A stretch of DNA of 21,712 nucleotides from Strigomonas culicis (lineage: Eukaryota; Euglenozoa; Kinetoplastea; Trypanosomatida; Trypanosomatidae). The notes beneath the pieces are model-generated. The model did no database searches. It was not told the DNA's origin and saw nothing but the letters and a program-made list of their open reading frames with translations. This document shows, one piece after another, positions 1 through 7,461 of this stretch; the first letter of the stretch is position 1, and every line of letters begins with the position of its first letter. The stretch spans positions 1 to 21,712 of the forward strand of contig AUXH01000320.1 of assembly GCA_000482145.1 (NCBI GenBank). The letters are read 5' to 3'. The translations under genes were made by a program, and so were the position numbers.

Positions 1-918
1 GCGGCCCGCCGGCGCTGGCCGCGCCGCGCGGCGGGGGCTCCGCGGTGAGGGCCACAGCGCCGCCGCGCTGCCGAGCACGTCGATGAGGCTCTCCTCGCGC
101 ACAAAGTAGGACCCCTCGCAGGTGTACAGCACGGTGCCCTCCGCGTTGCTGATCGCGACGTGGCCGCAGACGGGGAAGAGCCACGAGAGCAGCGGCATGG
201 GGAAGAAGAAGACACAGCAGCCGTACTGCTGCAGCCGCTCCCGCTGCTGGAGCTGCAGCGGCGGCGGCGGCGGCGGCGGCGACAGCGGCGGCAGGCGGCC
301 CTCGGTCTCTCTTGCCGGCGGGCCGACCCCCGCCGAGGCGGGGGCCGCCTTGGGGCCGAGGGCGGCGCTGCTGTTCGTGCGCGACGGCGCCGCCGTTGCC
401 GCCGACGCGACCGGCAGGCTCCACTCCATCGGCTCGCTCTGGCTGTCGCCGAGGGAGGGGCTGCTGCGCTCCGGCGGCGGCGGCGCGAGAGGCCTCGCCG
501 GCGCCGCGTCCGTCTCGTCCGCCTCATCGTCCGCGTCCTCCGCGCCGCTCGTCGTCAGCGCGGAGCGCTGCTCCGTCTCCTCCGAGGAGTCCGCGGCGTG
601 GTGCCGGCCGCCGGCCGCGGCCCTTGGCCGGGGGCTGTGGTGGCCGCCGGCGCTGCTCGGCTGCAATGTGTCGGGCGGCAGGGCGCGGCAGGCGGGCACG
701 CACGCCGCCAGGTTCAGGTCCGCCGCCGCTGCCATGTGCGGGCTCGTGCCGGTCGTCGTTGTGGTTGGTGGTGTTGTGGTTAGCGCCTTCCCCTGGACAG
801 GCAGTAGCTCTGGCACGTCTGTCTCCGTGGGGGAGCTAGCCGCAGCGACTGCGTGAGGCCTCTGGCGCGAGCGCCTAGCGGGAACGGACAGCGGTAAAGT
901 GCCCTCTTCTCGCTCCAT
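1..918 (-). CDS. TMEM222/RTE1 (DUF778) family membrane protein, 5' part only
   Basis: The frame is open from an ATG at 918 to the left edge (306 codons, no stop), so the C-terminus is missing. The conserved family core is near residues 230-280: a Tyr-Gly-Cys-Cys start, then PMPLLSWLFPVCGHVAIS and the GSYFVREESL stretch. This matches the family pattern of a cysteine, a Pro-x-Pro, Trp-Leu-x-Pro, Gly-His, and a later Gly-x-Tyr-Phe-Val. Family members (human TMEM222, Arabidopsis RTE1) are small ER/Golgi membrane proteins; RTE1 acts with the ETR1 ethylene receptor, but no such role can be assumed here. The roughly 230 residues before the core are low complexity (Ala, Pro, Ser, acidic runs) and much longer than usual. 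The ATG at 918 is the first after an in-frame stop and lies where GC-rich coding DNA begins; an in-frame ATG at 735 is a possible alternative. Confidence 0.72.
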   Translation of the reverse strand, partial: MEREEGTLPLSVPARRSRQRPHAVAAASSPTETDVPELLPVQGKALTTTPPTTTTTGTSPHMAAAADLNLAACVPACRALPPDTLQPSSAGGHHSPRPRAAAGGRHHAADSSEETEQRSALTTSGAEDADDEADETDAAPARPLAPPPPERSSPSLGDSQSEPMEWSLPVASAATAAPSRTNSSAALGPKAAPASAGVGPPARETEGRLPPLSPPPPPPPLQLQQRERLQQYGCCVFFFPMPLLSWLFPVCGHVAISNAEGTVLYTCEGSYFVREESLIDVLGSAAALWPSPRSPRRAARPAPAGR

Positions 919-954
919 CGAAAATCAAAGAAGAAAAAGATGCACGGTGTTCTT

Positions 955-956
955 CT
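955..956 (-). promoter_or_regulatory. Candidate spliced-leader acceptor AG for the TMEM222-like gene
   Basis: On the minus strand a short CT-rich run near 976-990 is followed by an A-rich stretch and the first AG at 956-955. The leader to the ATG at 918 would be about 36 bases and contains no earlier ATG. A stronger T tract (1170-1185), with its first AG at 1152-1151, is an alternative giving a leader of about 230 bases that is also free of ATG. Confidence 0.35.
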
Positions 957-1401
957 GTTTTTGTTTTTTTGTTTTCCAGGGGGAAGAGTGACGCGCTTAG
1001 ATATTCTATTAGTATATGTATATATCAAACGAGAACAGATTGAGACCGAGTGTGCTTTCTTGTTGTTGTTAATCTGTTAGTGACTGTCTTACACTGTACA
1101 AGTAACACGAACACACTACTTTTTAGTTATGTTATTTTTTTTTTGCTTTTCTATTATGTAAGAGGCACGAAAAAAAAAAAAGAGTTAACGTATATGAATG
1201 AACACAAACAAATAAACGTACAGTTGAAGATTTACAAGATAGATTACAAACAAAACGGGAAAAAAAAAAGAGTAAAGGGAAAAAAACCGTGAGAACTATA
1301 GAAAGGGAAAATGTATATAAAAGAAACAAAGAGGAGCTTATCGCTCTTTCCTTTTACAATAAAAAAAAACGGTTTTCTGCTGGAGAGGGTAAGGAGAAAG
1401 C

Positions 1402-1426
1402 AGAGAGAGAGAGAGAGAGAGAGAGA
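1402..1426. repeat. AG dinucleotide microsatellite
   Basis: This is an uninterrupted run of about 12 AG units on the plus strand, hence CT units on the transcribed strand. It lies in the presumed 3' untranslated region of the Tfb4-like gene and resembles the polypyrimidine tracts of this genome. Confidence 0.9.
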
Positions 1427-1604
1427 AAGGAGTGGAAGATAAAGACGCTAGCAAACAAGCACATAAAGCGGAAAGAGAAAGAAAAAAAGAACGAGACACT
1501 ATTGGAATACAAAATAGCATAAAAACGCACTCCATTGGTGCGATGCAATCTGTTGAAAACAGCGTTTTCCTTTTTCTTTCAAGGCAACATGGAATGTACA
1601 ACGA

Positions 1605-2608
1605 TCAGCCTTCCAGGCAATAAGGGCACGTGTGTGCCTCCGCCGTGCGGCCTGCCGCCAGCGAGCGCGGCAGCACCGCCATGCAGCGCGGGCAGAGCCA
1701 CGCGAGGTGGGCCGCCTGCAGCGGAGTCTCCCGCGCCTCCTCCCCCCGCTGCCGCTTCGCCGCACCGCTGCGTGGCGCGGCGGGCAGCGTCGCCGGCGCC
1801 AGCACGTAGTGCTCCACCACCCGCGCGCGCGTCGCGGCCGCCGGGCCGCCGCCCGCCGCCGTGCGCAGCATGGCACCCAGGTCGCCGTCCGCGAAGTGGG
1901 CCTTCACCCAGCCGCCGGCGGTGCTCGCCGCGAGGGCGCGGAGGTGCGGCGAGCGCGGCGCGCCCGGGCCGTATACCATCACGCGCACCGCCGCCGGCGC
2001 CGCGGTCAGGCGGGCCGCGGCCGCAAAGCCGCACTCCGCGCTGAAGGGGATGTTCTCCACCGCCGCCGCGGTGCCCGCGTAGTCGGTGAAGACGAGCAGC
2101 AGCGCGCGGCCGGCGGGGCCCCCGCGCCGCCGTCCTGCAGCGGCGGCGGCGCGGGCGCGTGGCGCTGGTGATGGCCCAGCGCCAGCAGGAGCGCGCCCGC
2201 GAGGCTGCTGAGCGGGTGGCGGCCGGCGGCGGCGGCCCCGTCCGCGGCCGGGCGGCGGCCGACCCCGCCGCACACACTCCGCAGCAGCAGCGTCGGCGAC
2301 CGGTGCTGCAGCGCCTCTGCTGCCGGCGACGCGAAGGGCGCGTAGACGACGCTGCTGCTGCCGCTGTCGGACGGCGCCGCGTCGGCGACCGCGTGGTTCG
2401 TGTCCGGCACCTGCGACGCGTAGAGGCACTGGGGGCCGGCGCAGGGGTCGGCGCGCGACACGTAGAACGGGCTCGGCACGAAGTCCGGGGCGCCGACCTG
2501 CATCGCGTGGTGCAGGGCCGCGAGGCAGCGCGTCGCCTCGTGCAGCAGGGCGGGGGCGTACGTGCCGGAGCTGCTGTGCAGCACGCAGAGCACGGACGGC
2601 ATGGGCAT
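1605..2608 (-). CDS. TFB4: TFIIH subunit Tfb4/p34-like, reading frame broken
   Basis: Two overlapping minus-strand frames together give one Tfb4-like protein. The first starts at ATG 2608 with MPMPSVLCVLHSSS (first strand of a von Willebrand A-like fold), continues through a QCLYAS stretch matching the family's Leu-Tyr-Pro site, and reaches SSLAGALLLAL, equivalent to the family's LLAG-x-L-x-x-AL helix. The frame then changes: the next part, RALLLVFTDYAG, the ENIPFSAECGF helix and the STAGGWVKAH stretch (the family's TGG motif), is read in another frame. That frame ends in a zinc-ribbon-like CPRC...CPYC and the stop at 1607-1605. Tfb4 pairs with Ssl1 in the TFIIH core, used in transcription initiation and nucleotide excision repair; in trypanosomatids TFIIH serves spliced-leader gene transcription. 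The usual first zinc-binding Cys pair is not visible. A one-base error in a GGGGCCCCC run (2115-2123) would explain the break; a real pseudogene cannot be excluded. Confidence 0.7.
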
Positions 2609-3132
2609 GCGCGCGCGGGGTCTGCGGATACCAGTGGTGACCTGGCTTCCTCCTATTACTATGCTGTTTGTGGGTTTTGTTGTTTTGTTTTGTTCGGTTC
2701 TTTACTTTTTCGTTTTTTTTTCCTTCTCTATCTCACAACATTAGAGCGGGAGAGGGACGGAGAAGGAGAAGTGAGAAATATGTGTGTAACGGTTTACACA
2801 GATGCATTATTATCTTCTACTTCTATTTATTATATTGTTTTGAATTTAGTTGTGTGGTGTGTTGATGTGTATCAACAAAAAAAAAAACGTATGAAAACAG
2901 AGATTGTTTTTTTGTTGTTGTTCTTAATGAATCATAATAATAACTACAATCAACTGGCAAAAAGAAGATGCAGAAGAGAAAAAAATGCAATTATGTTCTT
3001 TATGTGCTTTCTTCACGATAATGCAGAAAGAGAAAAAAGAGATAACAGAAGAGAGAAAAAAAAACTTTTTTTGGTGTTGAATGGTATGACTCTTTTTCTT
3101 TTTCCTGTTCGCTTTTTGTTCGTTCTTTCACG
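2609..3132. other. Spacer between the alpha-SNAP and Tfb4-like genes
   Basis: This is AT-rich low-complexity DNA. It holds the acceptor region of the Tfb4-like gene at its left and, presumably, the alpha-SNAP 3' untranslated region at its right. I see no further gene or structured RNA. Confidence 0.7.
2732..2733 (-). promoter_or_regulatory. Candidate spliced-leader acceptor AG for the Tfb4-like gene
   Basis: The minus strand has a 35-base CT-rich tract (about 2778-2744), then a short spacer and its first AG at 2733-2732. The predicted leader to the ATG at 2608 is about 123 bases and has no earlier ATG. Confidence 0.6.
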
Positions 3133-4008
3133 TTAGCGAAGGTCGTTCACGCGGCTGCGCAGCGTCGCCTTCGCTTTGGTCAACATCTTCTGTCGTGTCG
3201 CGTCGAGGGGGCAGATGTTGTCGTACTCGCACACGGCCTCCTCGAAGCCCTCCACGTTCTCCTCCTGCAGCGCGTCGATGAGGGCTGTGATGAGCATGTG
3301 CTCGCGCGTGTGCACGTTGAACTGCACGTCGAGCTCCTGGTACTCGTTGAACGTCTCCTCCAGCACCCCCACAGCCTCCATGAGCGTATCCGGCGTCATG
3401 CCCGCGAGCTGGGCGAGGAGCGCGCTGAAGAAGAGCTTGCGGGCGTTGCCGCGCGAGAGCGGGTCGTCGAGCGCGTCGCGGGCGAGCTGGTCGAACTGCT
3501 GCTGCGCCGCCGCGTAGTCGCCGCTGCGCGCCTTCGCGTCGGCCATCTTCTGCACAATCTCCGTCGCCGTCACCTTGCTGCCGCTCGTCCGGTAGTACTT
3601 GGCGGCCATCTCCAGCCACTTCTGCGCCTCCGCGCCGCTCGTGAGGTCGCCCAGCTCCGCGCACGCCTTGCCCGCGTTCTGGTAGCGTTGCTTTCGCTCG
3701 TAGACGGCGACGGCCTCCTTGAAGGCCGCGACGGCGCCGGTGGTGTCGCCCGCCTTGGCGGACAGACGGCCGGCCTCCTCCAGCTCCATCACGTGCTCGC
3801 CCTCGTTCTCGGACTTCTTCGACATCTCCGCGGCGCGGCGGTACGCGTTCGCGGCCTTGTCGAAGCGCTCGACCGCCTTGTACTGCGTCGCCGCGAGGAG
3901 GAAGCGCTCGTGCGCCTTATCCGCCTTGTCGCCGCTGGCGGAGAAGAAAGAGAACTTCTTGAGGTGCTTCTCGCCCTCGGCCATCAGCTGGTCGCCCTTT
4001 TCCTCCAT
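3133..4008 (-). CDS. Alpha-SNAP (soluble NSF attachment protein)
   Basis: This is a complete 291-residue protein, close to the usual length of about 295. It opens with MEEKGDQLMAEGEKHLKK and an FSFFSASGDKADKA segment, the family's N-terminal membrane-contacting loop and first helix pair. Successive TPR-like helical hairpins follow, with recognisable family stretches such as ERFDKAANAYRRAAE, AAKYYRTSGSK and RGNARKLFFSALLAQLAG. The C-terminal part carries EENVEGFEEAVCEYDNI and ends in Asp-Leu-Arg, keeping the near-terminal leucine that in this family stimulates NSF. Alpha-SNAP recruits NSF to SNARE complexes and helps disassemble them after membrane fusion, at the cytosolic face of secretory and endocytic membranes. 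Gamma-SNAP is less likely given the loop and the C-terminus. Confidence 0.93.
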   Translation of the reverse strand: MEEKGDQLMAEGEKHLKKFSFFSASGDKADKAHERFLLAATQYKAVERFDKAANAYRRAAEMSKKSENEGEHVMELEEAGRLSAKAGDTTGAVAAFKEAVAVYERKQRYQNAGKACAELGDLTSGAEAQKWLEMAAKYYRTSGSKVTATEIVQKMADAKARSGDYAAAQQQFDQLARDALDDPLSRGNARKLFFSALLAQLAGMTPDTLMEAVGVLEETFNEYQELDVQFNVHTREHMLITALIDALQEENVEGFEEAVCEYDNICPLDATRQKMLTKAKATLRSRVNDLR

Positions 4009-4988
4009 CGTCGTGGCGGTGTGGTAGCGGGTGGTATAAAGGGGGGGGGGGAGGTACTTCCTTCTATGTTGCTTTTCTTTTCTTTTCTTTTTTCTTGTAA
4101 GGGAAAGAGAGAGGGAGAGAAAGTGTCATAGGGAATGGCATGAAAGCAACATGAACAAGATTAACATGAAAACGGTCTGTTCTTCCAATGTGGAAGAAGA
4201 GAAGAGGTAAGAAAAAAACAAAAAGAAAAAGAAAAAAAGTCAAATAGTTACATATATAGACAAAACAATAAACTGATTACTGTTTTTTCTGTTTTTTCTC
4301 TTTTTTACATTTTTACATCAAACACAAATTTAAAGAAAAAAATAGAGAAAGAGCGAAGAACTGAGAGTAAAGAGAAATAAAAAAGAAATTAGAGAGGTGG
4401 CTATGTACAATAAACATATTGTTTCTTTACGTGTACGACACGTGGTTCCATACGTAGTTGTCTTTTTTTTTTCTTATAGTTTGCTTTCTGAAGGATGCTA
4501 TTGTACTGATACGGTCTTTTTTGTTTTCTCTTTGTTCTTTCAGTTTTCATTTGCTTGCTTCACTTCGCCTTCTTTTTTTTTCCTTTTTTTTAAATGTTTC
4601 CACCTCTCCATGCTATTGTCTTTCAGAGTGTATTACATGAGCATATGCATAAAAGAATGAATGGGTACATCACCGCCTTCCTCATCACGTATTATGTTTT
4701 TTTCTTTTCTTTTTTTCATTTTTTATTTATTTATTTATTATGATTGGCGTGTAAGCTATACATAGAGAGAGAAAGATCGAGTATCACCACAGCAACTCGA
4801 GGAGAGGGGAAAAACAGCAAAAAAAAAAAGAAGAAGTAGTAGTCAAGCCACAACAAAGAAACAGTGAGGGGGGTAACAGAACAACGGTTTGAAATGGAAT
4901 ACACACATATACACACACAAACACACGCTATTCCATCTCGCCTCGGTGTTGTCCACCCTCCGCGCGCTGCAATTCAACGGTGACGCGC
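4009..4988. other. Long spacer between the ODA docking and alpha-SNAP genes
   Basis: About 980 bases, strongly AT-rich, with homopolymer A and T runs, an 11-G run near 4049 and a TTTA repeat near 4721-4740. The ORFs present (for example 4397-4660 plus and 4731-4916 minus) encode mostly Phe/Leu/Ser low-complexity peptides with no family pattern. It most likely contains the 3' untranslated region of the docking protein gene and the alpha-SNAP acceptor region. Confidence 0.7.
4094..4095 (-). promoter_or_regulatory. Candidate spliced-leader acceptor AG for alpha-SNAP
   Basis: On the minus strand a CT-rich tract covers about 4126-4100 and is followed directly by TTACAAG, whose AG is at 4095-4094. 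The leader to the ATG at 4008 would be about 85 bases with no earlier ATG. Confidence 0.65.
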
Positions 4989-6893
4989 TTAGTAGCGGTT
5001 CCCCTTGCTGGGGCTAGTAGCTGCGACCAGCCCCTTCTTCGGGCTTGCCGCTATCATGTCGCGAATCTCCTTCTTCTTCCGCGCCATGCGCTCATCGCGG
5101 TCGCGCTTCATGAGCAGGTGCTGCTCCATCTGCCGCCGCACGTCCGCGTGCGACACCACCTGCGTGTCGTCCACGTCCAGCTGCGCGGCGAGGCTCTCGT
5201 CGCGGCCGGAGGCCCCGGTGTTGCCGCCGCCGCGCGCGGCCGTGCCGGAGGGGCTGTACGCGTGCACGTCGGCGGCGCCGAGGGCGGCCGACGGCAGGTC
5301 CGTCTGCCGCACCAGCCGCTTCGCGCTCACGGGCGCATGCGTGTGCTGCGGTGCGATGAGCGGCAGCAGCGGCGTCACTTCGTAGTCCGCGTGCTCGTCC
5401 GGCGGCGCGGAGTTCTGCGACAGGTCCGCGCCCTGGATATCCTCGCCCTCCGCCGTCGTCGCGCTCGCGTTGGCGCCGGTGGGGGCCACCTTCTTGAAGG
5501 TGGATATCTGCGCCTGGTACTGCTGCCGCTGCGTCGCGCAGAGGATGTACGTGGCGCGCTCCTCGATGTTGCCGAGGGTGGCGAGCAGGTTCGTCTCCGT
5601 GCACGTGACGGAGCCGCAGCCCACGTGCTGGTGGACGTCCTCGGCCGTCGCGCCCACGAAGTGGATCGCCTCCTTCATCTTTTCTACCGCGGTGCTGATG
5701 TCGCCCAGCGTGTACTCCGTCAGCTCGAGCTTGCCCTCCAGCTCGTAGACGATGCGCTGCTGCTGCGCCTCCTCGGCGTTCTCCTCCGACAGCAGCGTCT
5801 TGAGGTCCCGTATCTCGTCCACGAGGGCCTCCTTCGTGGCGGAGAGCGAGTGGATGTACTTGTAAAGCGAGAAGTTGTCCTCGCCGGTCTTCTCGTAGTT
5901 GCGGAAGATCTGGTTGATGTCTTGCTCATGCGTCGCCTCGGCCAGCTGCGCCGCGATCGTGTTGATCGTGAGCGCCTCGCGGTCAACGAGGAGCACGTTC
6001 GTGTTGCTGTCGTCGGGTGCGACGCTGAGCGCGCCGTCCTCGGGCCCCGCGATGCTGCGGCCCGCTATGGTCGCGTTGTTCGAGCCGCTCACGGCGTTGT
6101 TCCCCGTCGCCTGCGTCTGCGCGAGGTGCTCTGTGAACTCGTACTCGCGCGACTCTAGCTCTAGCTGCAGGTTCGTCTGGTCCTCGCGCATGCACTTGAT
6201 GTCGTTCATCGCCGCGTCTAACTCCCGCACCTGCTCCGTGTAGTCGTCCTGCTGCTCCACGATCGCCTGCCGCAACTGCTGCGCCTGGCGCAGGTACTCG
6301 TCGCGCTCGTCCATGTCACGGTTCGTCCGCTCGATGCGGTCCGCCGTCTGGCGCTGCGTCTGCGCGAGGCTGTCCTCCATCTTCTTGTGCACCCGCTGGA
6401 ACACGCGGCGCTCCTCGCGGATGATGTCGATCTGCTCGCGCAGCTCCTTGTTGTAGAGCAGCGCGTCGTTGAACTTTGTGAGCGCCTGGTCGAGCCGGTT
6501 CTCCAGGATGTCGACCTGCCGCTGCACCGCGTCCGTCTGCTCCTTCTCGATGTTGACGCCGCCGCGGGCCTTCCTACTATGCAACAGGTCGATCCGCGCG
6601 AGCTGGTAGCGCTTCGTGAGGTCGTTCTTCCGGATCTTCTCGAACTGATAGCGGCGCTCCAGGGCGTCGAGGGCGGACTGCATGGTCGCCAGCTTGTCCG
6701 CCTTCACGTAGTCGTACTGCTTCCCCGACACCATGCTGATGTCGCGCTTCAGCTGGTCGTTCTCCTCCACCATGGAGCGGATCTGCTCCTGCTGGCGCGA
6801 CGACTGCTGCTGCGATGACACTATGTTCTCCATGACCTGGGAGCGACGAGACGCATCCGCGTCGAAGGCACTACGTCCTGTGGAGACAGACAT
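4989..6893 (-). CDS. Outer dynein arm docking complex protein, ODA1/DC2 (CCDC63/CCDC114) family
   Basis: A 634-residue, mostly coiled-coil protein. Two family signatures stand out: residues about 130-176 (LENRLDQALTKFNDAL followed by YNKELREQIDIIREER), and residues about 326-350 (INQIFRNYEKTGEDNFSLYKY), the conserved glutamate-Asn-Phe-x-Leu-x-x-Tyr site of ODA1 proteins. Coiled coil runs through about 20-255 and 345-465, interrupted by a non-helical linker (about 262-300). The C-terminal 160 residues are Ala/Pro/Gly-rich and end in a basic segment with Met-Ala-Arg-Lys-Lys-Lys. In this family the protein helps anchor outer dynein arms to axonemal doublet microtubules, so the expected site is the flagellum. 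Its length is within the family's range. ATG 6893 is the first ATG after the predicted acceptor. Confidence 0.87.
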   Translation of the reverse strand: MSVSTGRSAFDADASRRSQVMENIVSSQQQSSRQQEQIRSMVEENDQLKRDISMVSGKQYDYVKADKLATMQSALDALERRYQFEKIRKNDLTKRYQLARIDLLHSRKARGGVNIEKEQTDAVQRQVDILENRLDQALTKFNDALLYNKELREQIDIIREERRVFQRVHKKMEDSLAQTQRQTADRIERTNRDMDERDEYLRQAQQLRQAIVEQQDDYTEQVRELDAAMNDIKCMREDQTNLQLELESREYEFTEHLAQTQATGNNAVSGSNNATIAGRSIAGPEDGALSVAPDDSNTNVLLVDREALTINTIAAQLAEATHEQDINQIFRNYEKTGEDNFSLYKYIHSLSATKEALVDEIRDLKTLLSEENAEEAQQQRIVYELEGKLELTEYTLGDISTAVEKMKEAIHFVGATAEDVHQHVGCGSVTCTETNLLATLGNIEERATYILCATQRQQYQAQISTFKKVAPTGANASATTAEGEDIQGADLSQNSAPPDEHADYEVTPLLPLIAPQHTHAPVSAKRLVRQTDLPSAALGAADVHAYSPSGTAARGGGNTGASGRDESLAAQLDVDDTQVVSHADVRRQMEQHLLMKRDRDERMARKKKEIRDMIAASPKKGLVAATSPSKGNRY

Positions 6894-7461
6894 AACGTGC
6901 AGTCACGCAAAGAGGGGCAAGAGGCGGAGTGTAAGGATTGTCGACTACGTGGACTGTGCACGGATAAAAGATAGTCTCTTCTTTTCTTAGGGGGTGAAAA
7001 AATTTACAAATCAGATAGAAGAGCGAAAAAAAAAAGGGGGGGAGACAGAGTATATAGCTAAAAAGGACAAAAATATGTATAGCTGATGAGTCACGCGAGG
7101 TGTTCTCAACAAGACTGTTTCTATGAATCAATAAGAAAAAAAAAGGAAAAAGAGAAAAGAATTGGGAAGGGGAAGAAAGCACATGATGGAGAGAGCAGAG
7201 TGTCTTCTCAAGAGAAAAAAAGAAACGCATTGCATAGGCAGAAAAGGAGACAAAAAAAAACTCTGATGTGGGATGAAAACAAGCGTTATTACATTCGTTA
7301 AAAGGGGGAAAACGTAAAGAAGGAGACACCAACAGTCACAGCAACGTGTCTCAACAGACACTGAACATCTATGCACTAGCCCTGCCATTTTTCAACTAAC
7401 TCGTCTCTTTCCGCTCGTCTCTCTCTTACACCTGATGACCTAATATCCACGTCGCCGGATT
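6894..7461. other. Spacer between the FG-GAP and ODA docking genes
   Basis: This is A/G-rich on the plus strand, hence pyrimidine-rich on the transcribed strand, through about 7020-7260. It holds the acceptor of the docking protein gene and the presumed 3' untranslated region of the FG-GAP gene. The minus-strand ORFs here are Phe/Ser/Leu low complexity and are not called. Confidence 0.65.
6986..6987 (-). promoter_or_regulatory. Candidate spliced-leader acceptor AG for the ODA docking gene
   Basis: A C-rich then T-rich tract on the minus strand (about 7052-7028) and a second CACCCCCTAAG element lead to the first AG at 6987-6986. The leader of about 92 bases to the ATG at 6893 contains no earlier ATG. 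Confidence 0.55.

Larger units (their letters stand above)
919..1604. other. Spacer between the Tfb4-like and TMEM222-like genes
   Basis: This AT-rich stretch has many A runs on the plus strand, one GA dinucleotide repeat and no credible gene. The short ORFs in it encode only Lys/Arg/Glu or Phe/Ser/Leu-rich low-complexity peptides. It should hold the 3' untranslated region of the Tfb4-like gene and the acceptor region of the TMEM222-like gene. Confidence 0.7.

Noticed and set aside
122..856. Long plus-strand ORFs antisense to the TMEM222-like gene, and similar ones antisense to most other genes
   Set aside because: Extreme GC content removes stop codons from all frames. These translations are Arg/Ala/Gly-rich with no family pattern, while the minus-strand frame carries a conserved core.
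2105..2195. Programmed ribosomal frameshift as an explanation of the Tfb4 break
   Set aside because: I see no slippery heptamer of the known type with a clear downstream pseudoknot, and no Tfb4 is known to use one. A run-length error or mutation is simpler.
4397..4916. Small ORFs in the long spacer (plus 4397-4660, minus 4731-4916)
   Set aside because: Both encode mostly Phe, Leu, Ser and Tyr from T/A runs, with no motif and no coding-type composition.
4980..4992. 13-base sequence GTGACGCGCTTAG also found at 988-1000
   Set aside because: A few 13-base matches are expected by chance in a window of this size, and the surroundings differ.
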